In this document: positions 5,882 to 13,908 of the stretch, piece by piece | How the letters are laid out: the number at the start of each line of letters is the position of its first letter | Position numbering within the stretch: position 1 is the first letter of the stretch | Virus record (IMG/VR): IMGVR_UViG_3300030419_008158 | Coordinates: 256,518-284,429 of that record | Direction: 5' to 3' (one strand) | Length of the DNA: 27,912 nucleotides | DNA from: a virus | Program-made: the position numbers and the translations under genes | The notes under the pieces: generated by a model | The model's input: only the letters and a program-made list of their open reading frames with translations | Told to the model about the DNA's origin: nothing | The model's database searches: none

Positions 5882-8800
5882 CTAAATAGACTCGTCTACA
5901 TCAATTTTTATCATTTCATCAGACGCTACAGGCCTTATCATTACAGCGCCCCTTATTGTTTTTGCCTCTGTTTCTTGGTCTTGAGACCTGTTCAATAAAC
6001 CGCCAAAAGGCTTGAATCGATCTACGTTTGTCTGTATGTTTGTCGTAGTAGGAGGTCGATACGTAGGGAGAATTGATATTTCAAATGAATCAATGTGACC
6101 CGATCCTTTTAGTCCGGACAGATATTGATGAACTCTACGCCTAAATACTTCTATGACCGCTGAGTTGTTTTTTGCAAAAAGAATCCCTCTAGCAATGTTT
6201 CTCACATTTCGTCTAACTGTTATTAGAAGCCTTCTTATGTTGACTCTGCCAAGAGAGCTTTCTTGATCTAGCATTGTTGACTGCGAAATTACACAAACTC
6301 CGCTTAGATTTTCATCTTCGCCCGCCAACCCTTCTACGTTTGTCATGTCATCAATAATTGGATTAATATTAGCATCGATCAAAAACTGCTTATCGCTGTT
6401 GGAAAAAGTAATGTCTGCAGAGTTTCCTCCCAACACACGACCTCGTGTATATCCCATGGGAGCTGCGTGAGGGCTAGCTAGATCGTCAGATCTAGCAATA
6501 ACACCGAGGGCTGCCACTGTGGGAGGAACTGATTTTATCACTGGCGTCGTGAGATCAAAACCTATTTTTACATCTGGGAAATAGGCAGCCCCAAATGAAT
6601 TATCAACAGTTCTATTGACAAACTTTGTGACAGTTTGACTTAAGTCAACAGAGTCGCTCGAGCCTGTGGTCACATATTCAATACCTGAATCATATTGTTC
6701 AATGTCAGAAATAAACAAACAGTCAAATTTACTTTGAGCTGCTTCGAGGGCTGTGTCTATGACTGCTCTATGCCTAATTCCCGGAACTGCAAACACAGAC
6801 ATATCAGCTTCAGATTTTTCCTTCAAAATATTGATTGCTGCATTATACGCTGCTGTAGAAGAAGCTGATTTTCCGGAAATATTTGTATCGTATCTCTCTC
6901 TATAGATAGAGGTGTCTGACATTTTTTTGCCTTCTTCATCGAACAAATTTAAACCGTCAAACCCACCCAACATAGGCACACAAAATTTCAAAAACTTTCT
7001 ACACAAATCGTCTTTGAGATCCTCAGCTGGATCAATAAACCGAACTTTGTCTGTTGTGTCAGGTGGGTTTGTTCTATAGAGAGAGCTTGGCAGTTTTCCA
7101 TTTCTTATGTAGACAGCAGCAGGCCACTCAGCATAGTCTGGAAGAAGAGCATTTGGGTCTTTTGGAATTGGGTTGCTCGATCCTGTTATTACAGCAATCC
7201 TCTCAAGCGTAAACATATTGTTGTTGTAGCGGTCAGCGTCTAAAACAGTCCCACCCACATCTGCAGTCCCATGATTGTCACCGACCCATGGATTCTGAAA
7301 GGTTGTATGAAAACTAGGAAAAAATTCAAGCAAATTCAAAGATGTGTGGTCGCTTTGTTGTGTAAGGACCGGGCCTGCGCTGGGTGTGCCTATCCTTTCA
7401 TATCTGGTGCCCCACGGAATATTGTCAGAATTTGTTAAAGATAGAGAACTTACTCCCGGAGCGCCTGTAGAAAGACGATTTCTCATAGGTAGCGGAGGTT
7501 GAACAGTGCGACGAAGGTCATCTACGCTCGGCATCAGCCCTTCGTAAGTTGCTGCATTTGTCACACCTAGAGATGCCTGCCTACCAAAACTCCCGGTCAG
7601 AATGCTTGTGCTGCTTCCAGAAGTCACCAGATGATGAATTCCTCTGAATCCGGAAGGAACTGCATCTTTCGGAACTCTATCATTAAGGACATCTTTAGAA
7701 ACTTCAACCCTAACCAGCTGTGTCTGCAGCAAAGAATTTCCTACTACAACAGTTTTTCTTCCGCGCACATCTGCATCAAAGTCATAAAAAGAATGTCTAT
7801 CTCCTACAACATTAGAGATAAAATTCAAAGAGCTTGGATTTAGACTACAATTTGCAAACGTATGCAGTGCTGTCTGTGTGTATAGCGGATCAGTGCTCGA
7901 GTAAACTTCTATGTCAAAAGACGCATATCCGTCCTCGGTTTGTGACCCAGGAACTATATTAGAAACAATAAATTTATAATTTCTTGATCCTTCACCATCA
8001 GAAAAGGATCTGAGCCTGAACAAGTCAAATCTTCGTGACCCTATTTTTTGTGACATTACAAAGGGTGAAAAAGCTCCAGAAAATCTATCTTCAAAATTTT
8101 CAAAATTTGGCACACCGATGGTATTTTCTGCAGTATTAGTTGCACTTCCTGCATTTCTAGATAGAGAAGAAGTAAGTAACAGCCCTATGGGCTCAGTGCC
8201 GTCCCATGTTGAGCTGCCTAGCGCTAAGGTATCTGTAATAACACCCGATCCCGTGACCACAGCAAACGTATCCGGTATGTCATAGTATGTGTAAAGATAG
8301 TGACCAGCTTCTTGAATTTTGTAAGGATCTCTATTGAAAACGTTGGGAAAATACATACTGTCTGCTTCGCTTTTTCCATTAGGAAGTGAAGCATCAGAAA
8401 GACCGGAAACAGCAAGGTCGTTATAAGACCCTTGCATAGAAAAGGATGCCGTTATAGCACTTGGGTTCTCTGTTGTTGATGTATGGCCATTCAAGACCAA
8501 AACAAATGTTGATGTTTGCTGTTTCAAACCGTAAACAGACCCAACACCGCTACCACCGTCTAGAGCTGAACCGTCCGCAGCAACACCGTACTCTCCAAAT
8601 GAGGTCTCTGACGGCTCGTTGTAATTAGACAGATGAAGATTTAGAGACAAATTGACCCCAGAAGGTGAAAATAATACTCCTCTTACAATAGGAACAGATT
8701 TATTTTCTCCGACTGTCTGGAGCCCTGCATCGCTAAAAAATGTTGATCCATTAGATTCTGACATCATTGCGGCTAAAAAATATGCTCTTCCGGGTGGCCC

Positions 8801-9226
8801 TAACGATCCTGCGTATGGATTGGTTCCGACAAGGTTAGTAGCTGTATTTATCAACTCTTGGCCGGCCACAAAACCTGCATTATTTACTCTGCCCTGATTT
8901 TCTCCTGACTCTAGACGGCTTTTACAGTCTCCGGCGCCCAAAGTTCGAAAATAGACAACAGATGTTCCGTTGTTCTTGAAATATCTATCAGCTGCCAGCA
9001 TGCCATAGTGATCATTAGTAAGAGCTTCCGCTGTTGACCCGAAAACCTTTTCAAAATCACCAATAGACGCGATATCAAAAGGAACAAAAGCAGGCCCTTG
9101 TACTGCTGTACCAACTATTGCAGCAGGTGGGGGATTATTTCCAGGTTGGGCCAGCACTGTAGTCGCATTAACTGCCACAGTATTTGAAACGACATCAGGA
9201 AATTTTGGTGTTTTGTTTTTCGACAT
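5882..9226 (-). CDS. Contractile tail sheath protein, very long
   Basis: A 1114-residue protein of the gp18-like sheath family, whose subunits form the contractile cylinder round the tail tube. The N-terminus has the family hallmark: a strand with AAIVGTAVQGPA, then a segment SIGDFEKVFG and AADRYFKNNGTSVVYFRTLG. The C-terminal quarter (about 800-1090) carries the conserved sheath core, including VNIRRLLITVRRNVRN and a final beta region used for donor-strand exchange. T4 gp18 has 659 residues. The extra length falls in the middle (about 150-750), which is rich in S, T, N and G and beta-prone. It probably forms additional surface domains. GAGGG lies ahead of the ATG. No tail tube gene follows, which is unusual. 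Confidence 0.93.
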   Translation of the reverse strand: MSKNKTPKFPDVVSNTVAVNATTVLAQPGNNPPPAAIVGTAVQGPAFVPFDIASIGDFEKVFGSTAEALTNDHYGMLAADRYFKNNGTSVVYFRTLGAGDCKSRLESGENQGRVNNAGFVAGQELINTATNLVGTNPYAGSLGPPGRAYFLAAMMSESNGSTFFSDAGLQTVGENKSVPIVRGVLFSPSGVNLSLNLHLSNYNEPSETSFGEYGVAADGSALDGGSGVGSVYGLKQQTSTFVLVLNGHTSTTENPSAITASFSMQGSYNDLAVSGLSDASLPNGKSEADSMYFPNVFNRDPYKIQEAGHYLYTYYDIPDTFAVVTGSGVITDTLALGSSTWDGTEPIGLLLTSSLSRNAGSATNTAENTIGVPNFENFEDRFSGAFSPFVMSQKIGSRRFDLFRLRSFSDGEGSRNYKFIVSNIVPGSQTEDGYASFDIEVYSSTDPLYTQTALHTFANCSLNPSSLNFISNVVGDRHSFYDFDADVRGRKTVVVGNSLLQTQLVRVEVSKDVLNDRVPKDAVPSGFRGIHHLVTSGSSTSILTGSFGRQASLGVTNAATYEGLMPSVDDLRRTVQPPLPMRNRLSTGAPGVSSLSLTNSDNIPWGTRYERIGTPSAGPVLTQQSDHTSLNLLEFFPSFHTTFQNPWVGDNHGTADVGGTVLDADRYNNNMFTLERIAVITGSSNPIPKDPNALLPDYAEWPAAVYIRNGKLPSSLYRTNPPDTTDKVRFIDPAEDLKDDLCRKFLKFCVPMLGGFDGLNLFDEEGKKMSDTSIYRERYDTNISGKSASSTAAYNAAINILKEKSEADMSVFAVPGIRHRAVIDTALEAAQSKFDCLFISDIEQYDSGIEYVTTGSSDSVDLSQTVTKFVNRTVDNSFGAAYFPDVKIGFDLTTPVIKSVPPTVAALGVIARSDDLASPHAAPMGYTRGRVLGGNSADITFSNSDKQFLIDANINPIIDDMTNVEGLAGEDENLSGVCVISQSTMLDQESSLGRVNIRRLLITVRRNVRNIARGILFAKNNSAVIEVFRRRVHQYLSGLKGSGHIDSFEISILPTYRPPTTTNIQTNVDRFKPFGGLLNRSQDQETEAKTIRGAVMIRPVASDEMIKIDVDESI

Positions 9227-9280
9227 AAGCGAGCACCCTCAATCTAGATTAAATATCTTAATGCTTCGCTACCTCCAGCT

Positions 9281-9685
9281 CTACTGACATGCGACTGTCA
9301 ACATTTCATAAACAGCCTTCCTTAGCACGTTGTCACTGTCGGTGTCAAGTACATCGCCCACCTCGAGCGCCAGTTCATCACACGTACCTAATGGGAGCTC
9401 CAGCACACTATGGACGTCATTGTCACATTGACTGTGTCCCGTGTGTGGATGCATCCGATCCTTTTTAAGTATGACTCCACCGGCGTCGAGGTAGAGGATA
9501 TCAAGCGGAATATGTGTGTTCCGCATATGAAATCTTGCAGGCCCTCCGGGCATCTTGAAAAGCATTCCAGTTCCGTCTGGCATATACTTTCGCCCACTAA
9601 GTCCCACAGCTCTTTCTTTAGGAGTTTCTGCTATCTCAACAGTAAATGGATAACCATGTATTTCGATTTGCTCGGTGTTCAACAT
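9281..9685 (-). CDS. DUF192 family protein
   Basis: A 134-residue protein of the DUF192 family (beta-rich fold). Diagnostic features are V-E-I-A-E-T-P-K-E-R-A-V-G-L-S-G-R, M-L-F-x-M, the F-H-M-R-N-T-x-I-P-L-D-I-L-Y-L-D segment and a later VLELPLG. The molecular role of the family is not established. Cellular homologues usually have a signal peptide, which this one lacks. The start at 9685 lies one base past the GNAT stop (TGATATG), suggesting reinitiation; an in-frame ATG at 9757 is the longer option but sits deep inside the GNAT gene. Phage copies are known. Confidence 0.85.
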   Translation of the reverse strand: MLNTEQIEIHGYPFTVEIAETPKERAVGLSGRKYMPDGTGMLFKMPGGPARFHMRNTHIPLDILYLDAGGVILKKDRMHPHTGHSQCDNDVHSVLELPLGTCDELALEVGDVLDTDSDNVLRKAVYEMLTVACQ

Positions 9686-9686
9686 A

Positions 9687-10307
9687 TCAATAATACACGG
9701 CGCCGCTGATGTTAGCATCTGGATATTTCTTAGCCATTTTGTCTTTAAGGTGACCAATTTGAGGCTGCATCATCTTACCAAAGTGCACATAACCTCCATC
9801 CGGATCGACATATCTTTGAAAAAACTCATCGACTAATTTACTGGCAATTTGTTCACCTCGGTGATCTTGACGTACATTCAAATAGTCTATATGCCACCTC
9901 GGGTTGCCGTCGGCTGCCTCGCCTTCTTGGTGGTAATCCAAAAATCCTATGATGCATGGATCTGACACGCCTGGATGATACTGACCTTTTCTCGGTTTTT
10001 TCAACCTTCGGCCGGATTTTCCGTACCTCTCCATTTCTTGATAGCCGGTAAAATATGCATCTTCATAATCAGGTAACTCTGTCACATCGGTTTCACAGTA
10101 TGCCAAGCGTTTGCGATTTTTACTACCCCAGTATGCCAGAGGAGAATCTAGTTCCCGAAATACAATAGATTCGGCGAGAAGCTCTCTAATCAATGGTCTT
10201 AAAACTGTTTCCTGCATCACCTGGCCTTCAAGATCTTCCAGCACACTACGATTTATTGGTACATCTTGACGCTGCAGGCTGGTGAAGATTTGTGGCTCTT
10301 TTTGCAT
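9687..10307 (-). CDS. GNAT-fold acetyltransferase
   Basis: A 206-residue protein. Residues about 140-175 carry the GNAT core: a strand with WHIDYLNV, then RQDHRGEQIASKLV, corresponding to the acetyl-CoA pyrophosphate loop (R/Q-x-x-G-x-G/A-like) and the following helix. The acceptor is unknown. Residues about 31-46 (MQETVLRPLIRELLAE) are similar in spacing to the leader repeats found further right, L-R-x-x-I-R-E-x-L-x-E, which may be chance or a buried copy. The gene overlaps none of its neighbours and is followed by DUF192 with one-base spacing. Confidence 0.78.
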   Translation of the reverse strand: MQKEPQIFTSLQRQDVPINRSVLEDLEGQVMQETVLRPLIRELLAESIVFRELDSPLAYWGSKNRKRLAYCETDVTELPDYEDAYFTGYQEMERYGKSGRRLKKPRKGQYHPGVSDPCIIGFLDYHQEGEAADGNPRWHIDYLNVRQDHRGEQIASKLVDEFFQRYVDPDGGYVHFGKMMQPQIGHLKDKMAKKYPDANISGAVYY

Positions 10308-10308
10308 T

Positions 10309-10650
10309 TTATAGTCCTGTACTCGTCTCTAGATCCCATGGACCGTAATGTTCGTATTCGACCATTTTTCGACGGACTTCTTTCCATTCATATTCTCGAA
10401 AATTACCAATCTCGTTGATTTTCCCCAGGTCTTCGTAGGCATCTCTTGGCATCGTGACATTTCGCCCATTTGATCTATCAATCACAAGATTGCTGCGCGT
10501 ATCAATAACATAGGCGTGACCAAAGTTTACACCCTCAAGTGGGCCTTGCCCAGCAACCTCAGCGTGAACTATTGTGTAGTGACAGGGCCCAAACAGGCAC
10601 CTGTCCATAACAAAATTCGCGGCTGCCTCGTAACAATCACCTAGTTTCAT
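10309..10650 (-). CDS. Conserved phage protein with C/H/D arrangement
   Basis: A 113-residue protein. It has DCYEAAANFV near the N-terminus, HAYVIDTRSNLVIDRSNGR in the middle and EHYGPWDLE near the C-terminus. The pattern of a cysteine on a helix followed by GHAYV and a later D/N resembles cysteine-peptidase or transglutaminase-like folds, but this is only a layout argument. I recall similar proteins in phages and marine bacteria as hypothetical. The ATG overlaps the end of the preceding gene by 14 bases. Confidence 0.7.
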   Translation of the reverse strand: MKLGDCYEAAANFVMDRCLFGPCHYTIVHAEVAGQGPLEGVNFGHAYVIDTRSNLVIDRSNGRNVTMPRDAYEDLGKINEIGNFREYEWKEVRRKMVEYEHYGPWDLETSTGL

Positions 10651-10846
10651 CTTTTAGAGCCTCTTTAGTTGGTAATAGATCATTTATATTTTCGTTTCTA
10701 GTAATTCCAGACTGATAGATTACTTTTGCAAATTTTTTATCGTCTAAACTAAATATCTCAACAATTATCCCTAGTGTCCCTATTCTATTGTGTGTAACAA
10801 GATCTCCCTTTTGAAAACCTTTCTCATGTAATGTATAAGCTTGCAT
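10637..10846 (-). CDS. Small SH3-like hypothetical protein
   Basis: About 69 residues from the ATG at 10846. A beta-rich stretch (FQKGDLVTHN, then RIGTLGIIVEI, FAKVIYQSG) has the look of a small SH3/KOW-like barrel. A longer frame to 10912 overlaps the HlyIII-like gene and would add a hydrophobic N-terminus, which I consider part of the shadow of the upstream gene. Its start is 23 bases inside the HlyIII-like gene. Confidence 0.6.
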   Translation of the reverse strand: MQAYTLHEKGFQKGDLVTHNRIGTLGIIVEIFSLDDKKFAKVIYQSGITRNENINDLLPTKEALKDETR

Positions 10847-11363
10847 GTGTACACCACCCACAAATAACAAAAATATGCCATACAAAATGTAGCCAATTTG
10901 TATAGCTAGCAAAATAGAACGGCAGCCCGGCTGCGTAAATCAACGTTCCAATAGCAACAATCTCCCACTGACTGCTAAAAAGACACCCTATCGCAGTGCA
11001 TGCAACTGCAATTGTAATCAAAGTTACGTCTGTAAAAATAGTAGCAGTCTCAGATTTAATGACAGGAAAAGACATTGTTGCTGTTAGCACAAGAAAAGAA
11101 ACACCAAGATGTACTGGTAAGAGATGAAAAACAGAAGCTGGTATTAACCAAAAAATCGATGCAACATCCCATCTTCTGGCAATTCTCTTCCCTGAACTTT
11201 CAGGGAAGAGGTGGTAAATAGCTGAGAATAAAAATGTCAGAGAAGAAATTGCAAAAAAGACAAAATTTGAATTGCCTTCTAAAATTTTAGACAACGAATA
11301 TACTACTACAGGAAGGTGCACACACGCATTTGCGAATTCTTCAGATTTTGATCGACCATACAA
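10824..11363 (-). CDS. HlyIII/PAQR-like seven-helix membrane protein
   Basis: A 179-residue polytopic membrane protein with about six or seven hydrophobic segments. It keeps the three HlyIII/PAQR signatures: an N-terminal E-E-x-A-N-x-x-x-H (residues 8-16), a central S-A-I-Y-H (about 47-51) with a following R-R-W-D, and a C-terminal H-x-x-W-H-x-F-V (about 158-165). In the family these histidines and the acidic residue coordinate zinc and give hydrolase-like (ceramidase-type) activity or receptor function. Bacterial HlyIII proteins are about 210 residues, so this is compact but complete. The family is rarely noted in phages. A role in modifying the host membrane during infection is an inference. 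Confidence 0.8.
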   Translation of the reverse strand: MYGRSKSEEFANACVHLPVVVYSLSKILEGNSNFVFFAISSLTFLFSAIYHLFPESSGKRIARRWDVASIFWLIPASVFHLLPVHLGVSFLVLTATMSFPVIKSETATIFTDVTLITIAVACTAIGCLFSSQWEIVAIGTLIYAAGLPFYFASYTNWLHFVWHIFVICGWCTHASLYIT

Positions 11364-11399
11364 AATCCACCTTGCCCCGTGAAGTTGAACTAGAAAATA

Positions 11400-11546
11400 T
11401 TACCACTCTGCGTCGTAGCCGCCCTCAGACGCATCAATAATTTTATTTAGCAGCTTAAAAAACAAGGAAGTACAAAGCATGGAGGTCAAAATAAGAGAAG
11501 TGCCTAAGACAAATACCCCTATCAAAACGCTACCAAAGACGCTCAT
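11400..11546 (-). CDS. 48-residue single-pass membrane protein
   Basis: A short gene with a strong ribosome binding site (AAGGAG before ATG at 11546). Residues about 2-30 are hydrophobic (GVFVLGTSLILTSML), followed by a short polar tail ending GGYDAEW. It fills the gap between the HlyIII-like gene and the zincin gene and is close to both. Function is not recognised. A phage superinfection-exclusion or membrane-modulating peptide is possible. Confidence 0.7.
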   Translation of the reverse strand: MSVFGSVLIGVFVLGTSLILTSMLCTSLFFKLLNKIIDASEGGYDAEW

Positions 11547-11576
11547 TTTTACTCCTTGTCTATAACTATAGAACCT

Positions 11577-12224
11577 CTAGTCAGATTTTCCAGCATAAGC
11601 TGATAAAATTTTGCGGCTGTCTTTAATTTTTTTGTCAAGCCTGCCTCGTTTTATAAGATTTCTATTGTTTTCAATCTCTTCGTGCAAACTTTTTGTAAAG
11701 GGCCACATAAAATAATAGCTTGATCCTGTAAATTGCTTTTCTAAAAATTCAAGATCAGAAAACTGTCTGTATTGTGAAAATAATACAGCATCAGTCATTG
11801 CATATCCTCTAATCTCCCAAAAAGTCCGAAACGGTGCTGGCAAAGGAGCAAGAAATAAAAGAAAAAGAAGAGCCCAAGGCCCCACAATAAGCGCTGTTAG
11901 CGCGAACAAAGAAAGCCATTGTGGAAACAAATAACTCAGCCTAAACGCTATTGAACCTACATTTTTCTCATCGCTGATGTGTACTAGCTCATGACACAAT
12001 GTCCTTGCTGCTGTATCGCGATTTGTCTTGAGCCACTCTCTCGAAGGAAAGTATACGGTGTTACCTACAACAGTAGTGTAGCTTGTCATAAAGCCCTTGT
12101 TAAAAAACAACAGCACTGACAACAATTTCATCAATTTGCTCTCATTTTTGAAAGCAACTTTAGCACCAAAAAGTCGTCTACCAAGTACTACCAGTCTGTC
12201 GTATGAATCCAAAGTTGTATTCAT
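11577..12224 (-). CDS. Membrane-associated zinc metalloprotease (zincin)
   Basis: A 215-residue protein with the zinc-binding helix HELVH (about residues 78-82). Two adjacent hydrophobic segments follow (about 93-131), ending in FWEIRGYAMTDA, where E137 is a candidate third zinc ligand in an E-x-x-G-Y/A motif. A further hydrophobic stretch near residues 34-42 may associate with membrane. The arrangement resembles integral membrane gluzincins, but I cannot name a family. GGAGGT precedes the ATG. Neighbouring genes on both sides encode membrane proteins, so this block may act on the host envelope. The substrate is unknown. Confidence 0.7.
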   Translation of the reverse strand: MNTTLDSYDRLVVLGRRLFGAKVAFKNESKLMKLLSVLLFFNKGFMTSYTTVVGNTVYFPSREWLKTNRDTAARTLCHELVHISDEKNVGSIAFRLSYLFPQWLSLFALTALIVGPWALLFLLFLAPLPAPFRTFWEIRGYAMTDAVLFSQYRQFSDLEFLEKQFTGSSYYFMWPFTKSLHEEIENNRNLIKRGRLDKKIKDSRKILSAYAGKSD

Positions 12225-12251
12225 TTGACCACCTCCATGAGAACTAATTAT

Positions 12252-12728
12252 CTAGCGGATCTCTTTTGGTGCTCTTAGCAAAGACATGTTCGCTTCTTTG
12301 GGTGTTTTGCTACCTTTCCTGGTGTTACATGGTGAACAACATAGAACAAGATTTGTCCACGTATCTCTTCCACCCCTAGACTTTGGTAAAACATGATCTA
12401 CAGTTGATTTTGCAAATGACACAGGCTTGCAGCAATACTGGCATATTCCGTTGTCACGCTCAAAAATATTTTTACGATTTGGCTTTCTGGTTTTTGGAGG
12501 AACTTTTATTGCCCCTAAAAAAACTCCTTTTCGAAATCTAACAATGGATGGCATTGGCAAAAATCCACTCACTGTCCCAATTACCAGTTTGGGATGATTT
12601 TCGATCACTTCAAAACGACCAGTATGTACATCTTTTATAGCATCTTGCCATGTTGTTGTATACATTGGTTCGTACCCAGTGCTCAAGACCTCAACTGATT
12701 GCTTCGTATTAAGCAAATCACCTTCCAT
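12252..12728 (-). CDS. HNH endonuclease
   Basis: About 158 residues. The C-terminal half is a HNH nuclease: a strand with RNIFERDNGICQYC, CKPV, then VDHVLPKSRGGRDTWTNLVLCC, and CNTRKG with four zinc cysteines in two CxxC pairs (CQYC, CSPC). The N-terminal half (SVEVLSTGYEPMYTTTWQDA) matches the usual upstream part of bacterial and phage HNH proteins of this kind. The start at 12728 is chosen because family homology begins there; the frame stays open to 12803 but adds a hydrophobic stretch. No good ribosome binding site is seen at any candidate. It is likely a free-standing homing-type or phage-defence nuclease. The first base lies close to the plus-strand gene, so the two are divergent. Confidence 0.85.
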   Translation of the reverse strand: MEGDLLNTKQSVEVLSTGYEPMYTTTWQDAIKDVHTGRFEVIENHPKLVIGTVSGFLPMPSIVRFRKGVFLGAIKVPPKTRKPNRKNIFERDNGICQYCCKPVSFAKSTVDHVLPKSRGGRDTWTNLVLCCSPCNTRKGSKTPKEANMSLLRAPKEIR

Positions 12729-12734
12729 ATAACT

Positions 12735-12764
12735 AAGTAACATTAGGTTCAAAACTAATATAAT
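12735..12764 (+). promoter_or_regulatory. Possible plus-strand promoter
   Basis: TATAAT at 12759-12764 lies about 34 bases before the plus-strand start at 12798. AAGTAA 18 bases upstream (12735-12740) shares four of six positions with the GTGTAA element of the minus-strand promoters. It has no TG extension. Its position inside the 5' part of the HNH gene fits a divergent promoter but evidence is weak. Confidence 0.3.
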
Positions 12765-12797
12765 CAATTTGGATCGATTTTTCATCCGGAGAAAAAA

Positions 12798-13145
12798 TTG
12801 CAACTATTTTTTTTGATAGCAATCTTTGCTATTATGCACACCATTATATGGTACAGTACAAACTGGCAGCTAGTCAAAGGTGTTGACAAAAATAGCGCTC
12901 TTATGTTTGCTGTAGTTTTAGCAATTCCCATATCTTTGCTAGCTTTTTACGGAACTAAAATTGCTTATGAAGCATTTAGCAGCGCTTGGTCTGTAAGGCT
13001 TTTTGCGTTCGGGATGTCATATATTACTTTTCCAATTTTAACTTGGGTTATGCTAGACGAATCACCCTTCAATACAAAAACGATGATCTGCATATCGCTG
13101 TCTTTTATTATTATTGCAGTGCAGCTGTTTTGGAGAAATACTTAG
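12798..13145 (+). CDS. Four-helix membrane protein, DMT-like small family
   Basis: A 115-residue protein with four hydrophobic segments (about 2-17, 30-50, 63-80, 93-111). The sequence (IIWYSTNWQLV then a central PISLLAFYGTK, SWSVRLFAFGMSY) resembles a small family of uncharacterised membrane proteins of marine phages and bacteria with drug/metabolite transporter-like topology. The start is TTG at 12798 with CGGAG six bases upstream. It is the first of two plus-strand genes in an otherwise minus-strand region. Transport function is not shown. Confidence 0.7.
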   Translation: MQLFFLIAIFAIMHTIIWYSTNWQLVKGVDKNSALMFAVVLAIPISLLAFYGTKIAYEAFSSAWSVRLFAFGMSYITFPILTWVMLDESPFNTKTMICISLSFIIIAVQLFWRNT

Positions 13146-13149
13146 ATGT

Positions 13150-13449
13150 GTGGTCCAAAGAGCCAAAAATCTCACACTAATACTTTATATAGTAATTGCA
13201 AACTTAGTAGATGCGATTCTTACGTACACTGCTGTTAGCGATGGGAAAGCAAGCGAACTAAACCCGCTGATGGCATTTCTTCTCGAAGCCAATGCAGCCT
13301 ATTTCTTTCTAGTAAAGCTTTTACTAGTAACGCTAGGTCTAGCCCTGCTTTTTCTTAGCAAGAATCAAAAGCTTGCTTATTATGCACTTTGGGTGTGTGC
13401 TATTGTCTACACAGCTATCTTGATCATTCACGCAAATATTCCTTACTAA
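13150..13449 (+). CDS. DUF5658-like membrane protein
   Basis: About 99 residues from the GTG at 13150, four bases after the preceding stop; a longer frame from TTG at 13114 would overlap the upstream gene. Three hydrophobic segments are present. The N-terminal NLVDAILTYTAV followed by ASELNPLMAFLL is the hallmark of DUF5658, a family of small membrane proteins with a D-x-x-x-T and E-x-N-P motif and unknown function. The pair with 12798-13145 forms a two-gene plus-strand operon. Its last 26 bases overlap the 3' end of the GIY-YIG gene on the other strand. Confidence 0.75.
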   Translation: MVQRAKNLTLILYIVIANLVDAILTYTAVSDGKASELNPLMAFLLEANAAYFFLVKLLLVTLGLALLFLSKNQKLAYYALWVCAIVYTAILIIHANIPY

Positions 13450-13702
13450 AATTTGCAAGGCCGCTATTGAGTATTTCAATTTTCTGCTTTTTGCGGAGGC
13501 GCTTAAAAGCATACTCTACTTTGAGAGCGTCAGATTTGAATACTGAGACTTTACAAAAATCATCGAGGACAACTGGTAGACGAGAGCGTGTGTACTTAGA
13601 ACCCTTTCCCTTGTTGTGGACCTCTACTCTGGCTTGGACATTTTTTGTAATCCCACAATACAGAGAATTATCGCTACACTTTACGACGTAAAGATACCAC
13701 AT
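13424..13702 (-). CDS. GIY-YIG nuclease (YhbQ-like)
   Basis: A 92-residue single-domain nuclease. The first strand WYLYVVKC and second strand YCGITKN are the GIY and YIG elements, spaced as in the UPF0213/YhbQ subfamily; R27 and later E63 (FKSDALKVEYAFKRL) fit the catalytic arginine and glutamate. The stand-alone type is common in bacteria and phages, and its target is uncertain. The start shares one base with the stop of the preceding gene (TAATG). The end overlaps the DUF5658-like gene tail to tail. Confidence 0.88.
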   Translation of the reverse strand: MWYLYVVKCSDNSLYCGITKNVQARVEVHNKGKGSKYTRSRLPVVLDDFCKVSVFKSDALKVEYAFKRLRKKQKIEILNSGLANFSKEYLRE

Positions 13703-13908
13703 TAGACATTGTGAACAGAAAGCTCAGTTGTTTTGACGATAGCAAAGCTTTCATTATCAAGCTTTATTTTTGCGTATGCTTCAAAAGGAGGCACGCCACC
13801 GACCATTAGCATCGTCGTAGAAGGCTTATGAAATATTTCAACAACTTCTCCAACAATGTTAGCATCTAAAAATGCCCTTACTCTGTCCCCTACACGAACC
13901 TGTTTCAT
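13702..13908 (-). CDS. Small SH3/KOW-like hypothetical protein
   Basis: A 68-residue protein beginning MKQVRVGDRVRAF, then VGEVVEIFHKP, typical of short beta-barrel proteins with the V-G-D-x-V pattern (KOW-like). No specific family is recognised. The start overlaps the previous stop as ATGA. Confidence 0.65.
   Translation of the reverse strand: MKQVRVGDRVRAFLDANIVGEVVEIFHKPSTTMLMVGGVPPFEAYAKIKLDNESFAIVKTTELSVHNV

Noticed and set aside
8224-9114. Minus-strand 63- and 67-codon frames inside the sheath gene
   Set aside because: Off-frame shadows within a long gene of clear family identity; no ribosome binding site or protein-like composition.
12986-13180. Plus-strand 64-codon frame overlapping the membrane gene pair
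   Set aside because: Out of frame with both plus-strand genes, starts inside the first and has no ribosome binding site.
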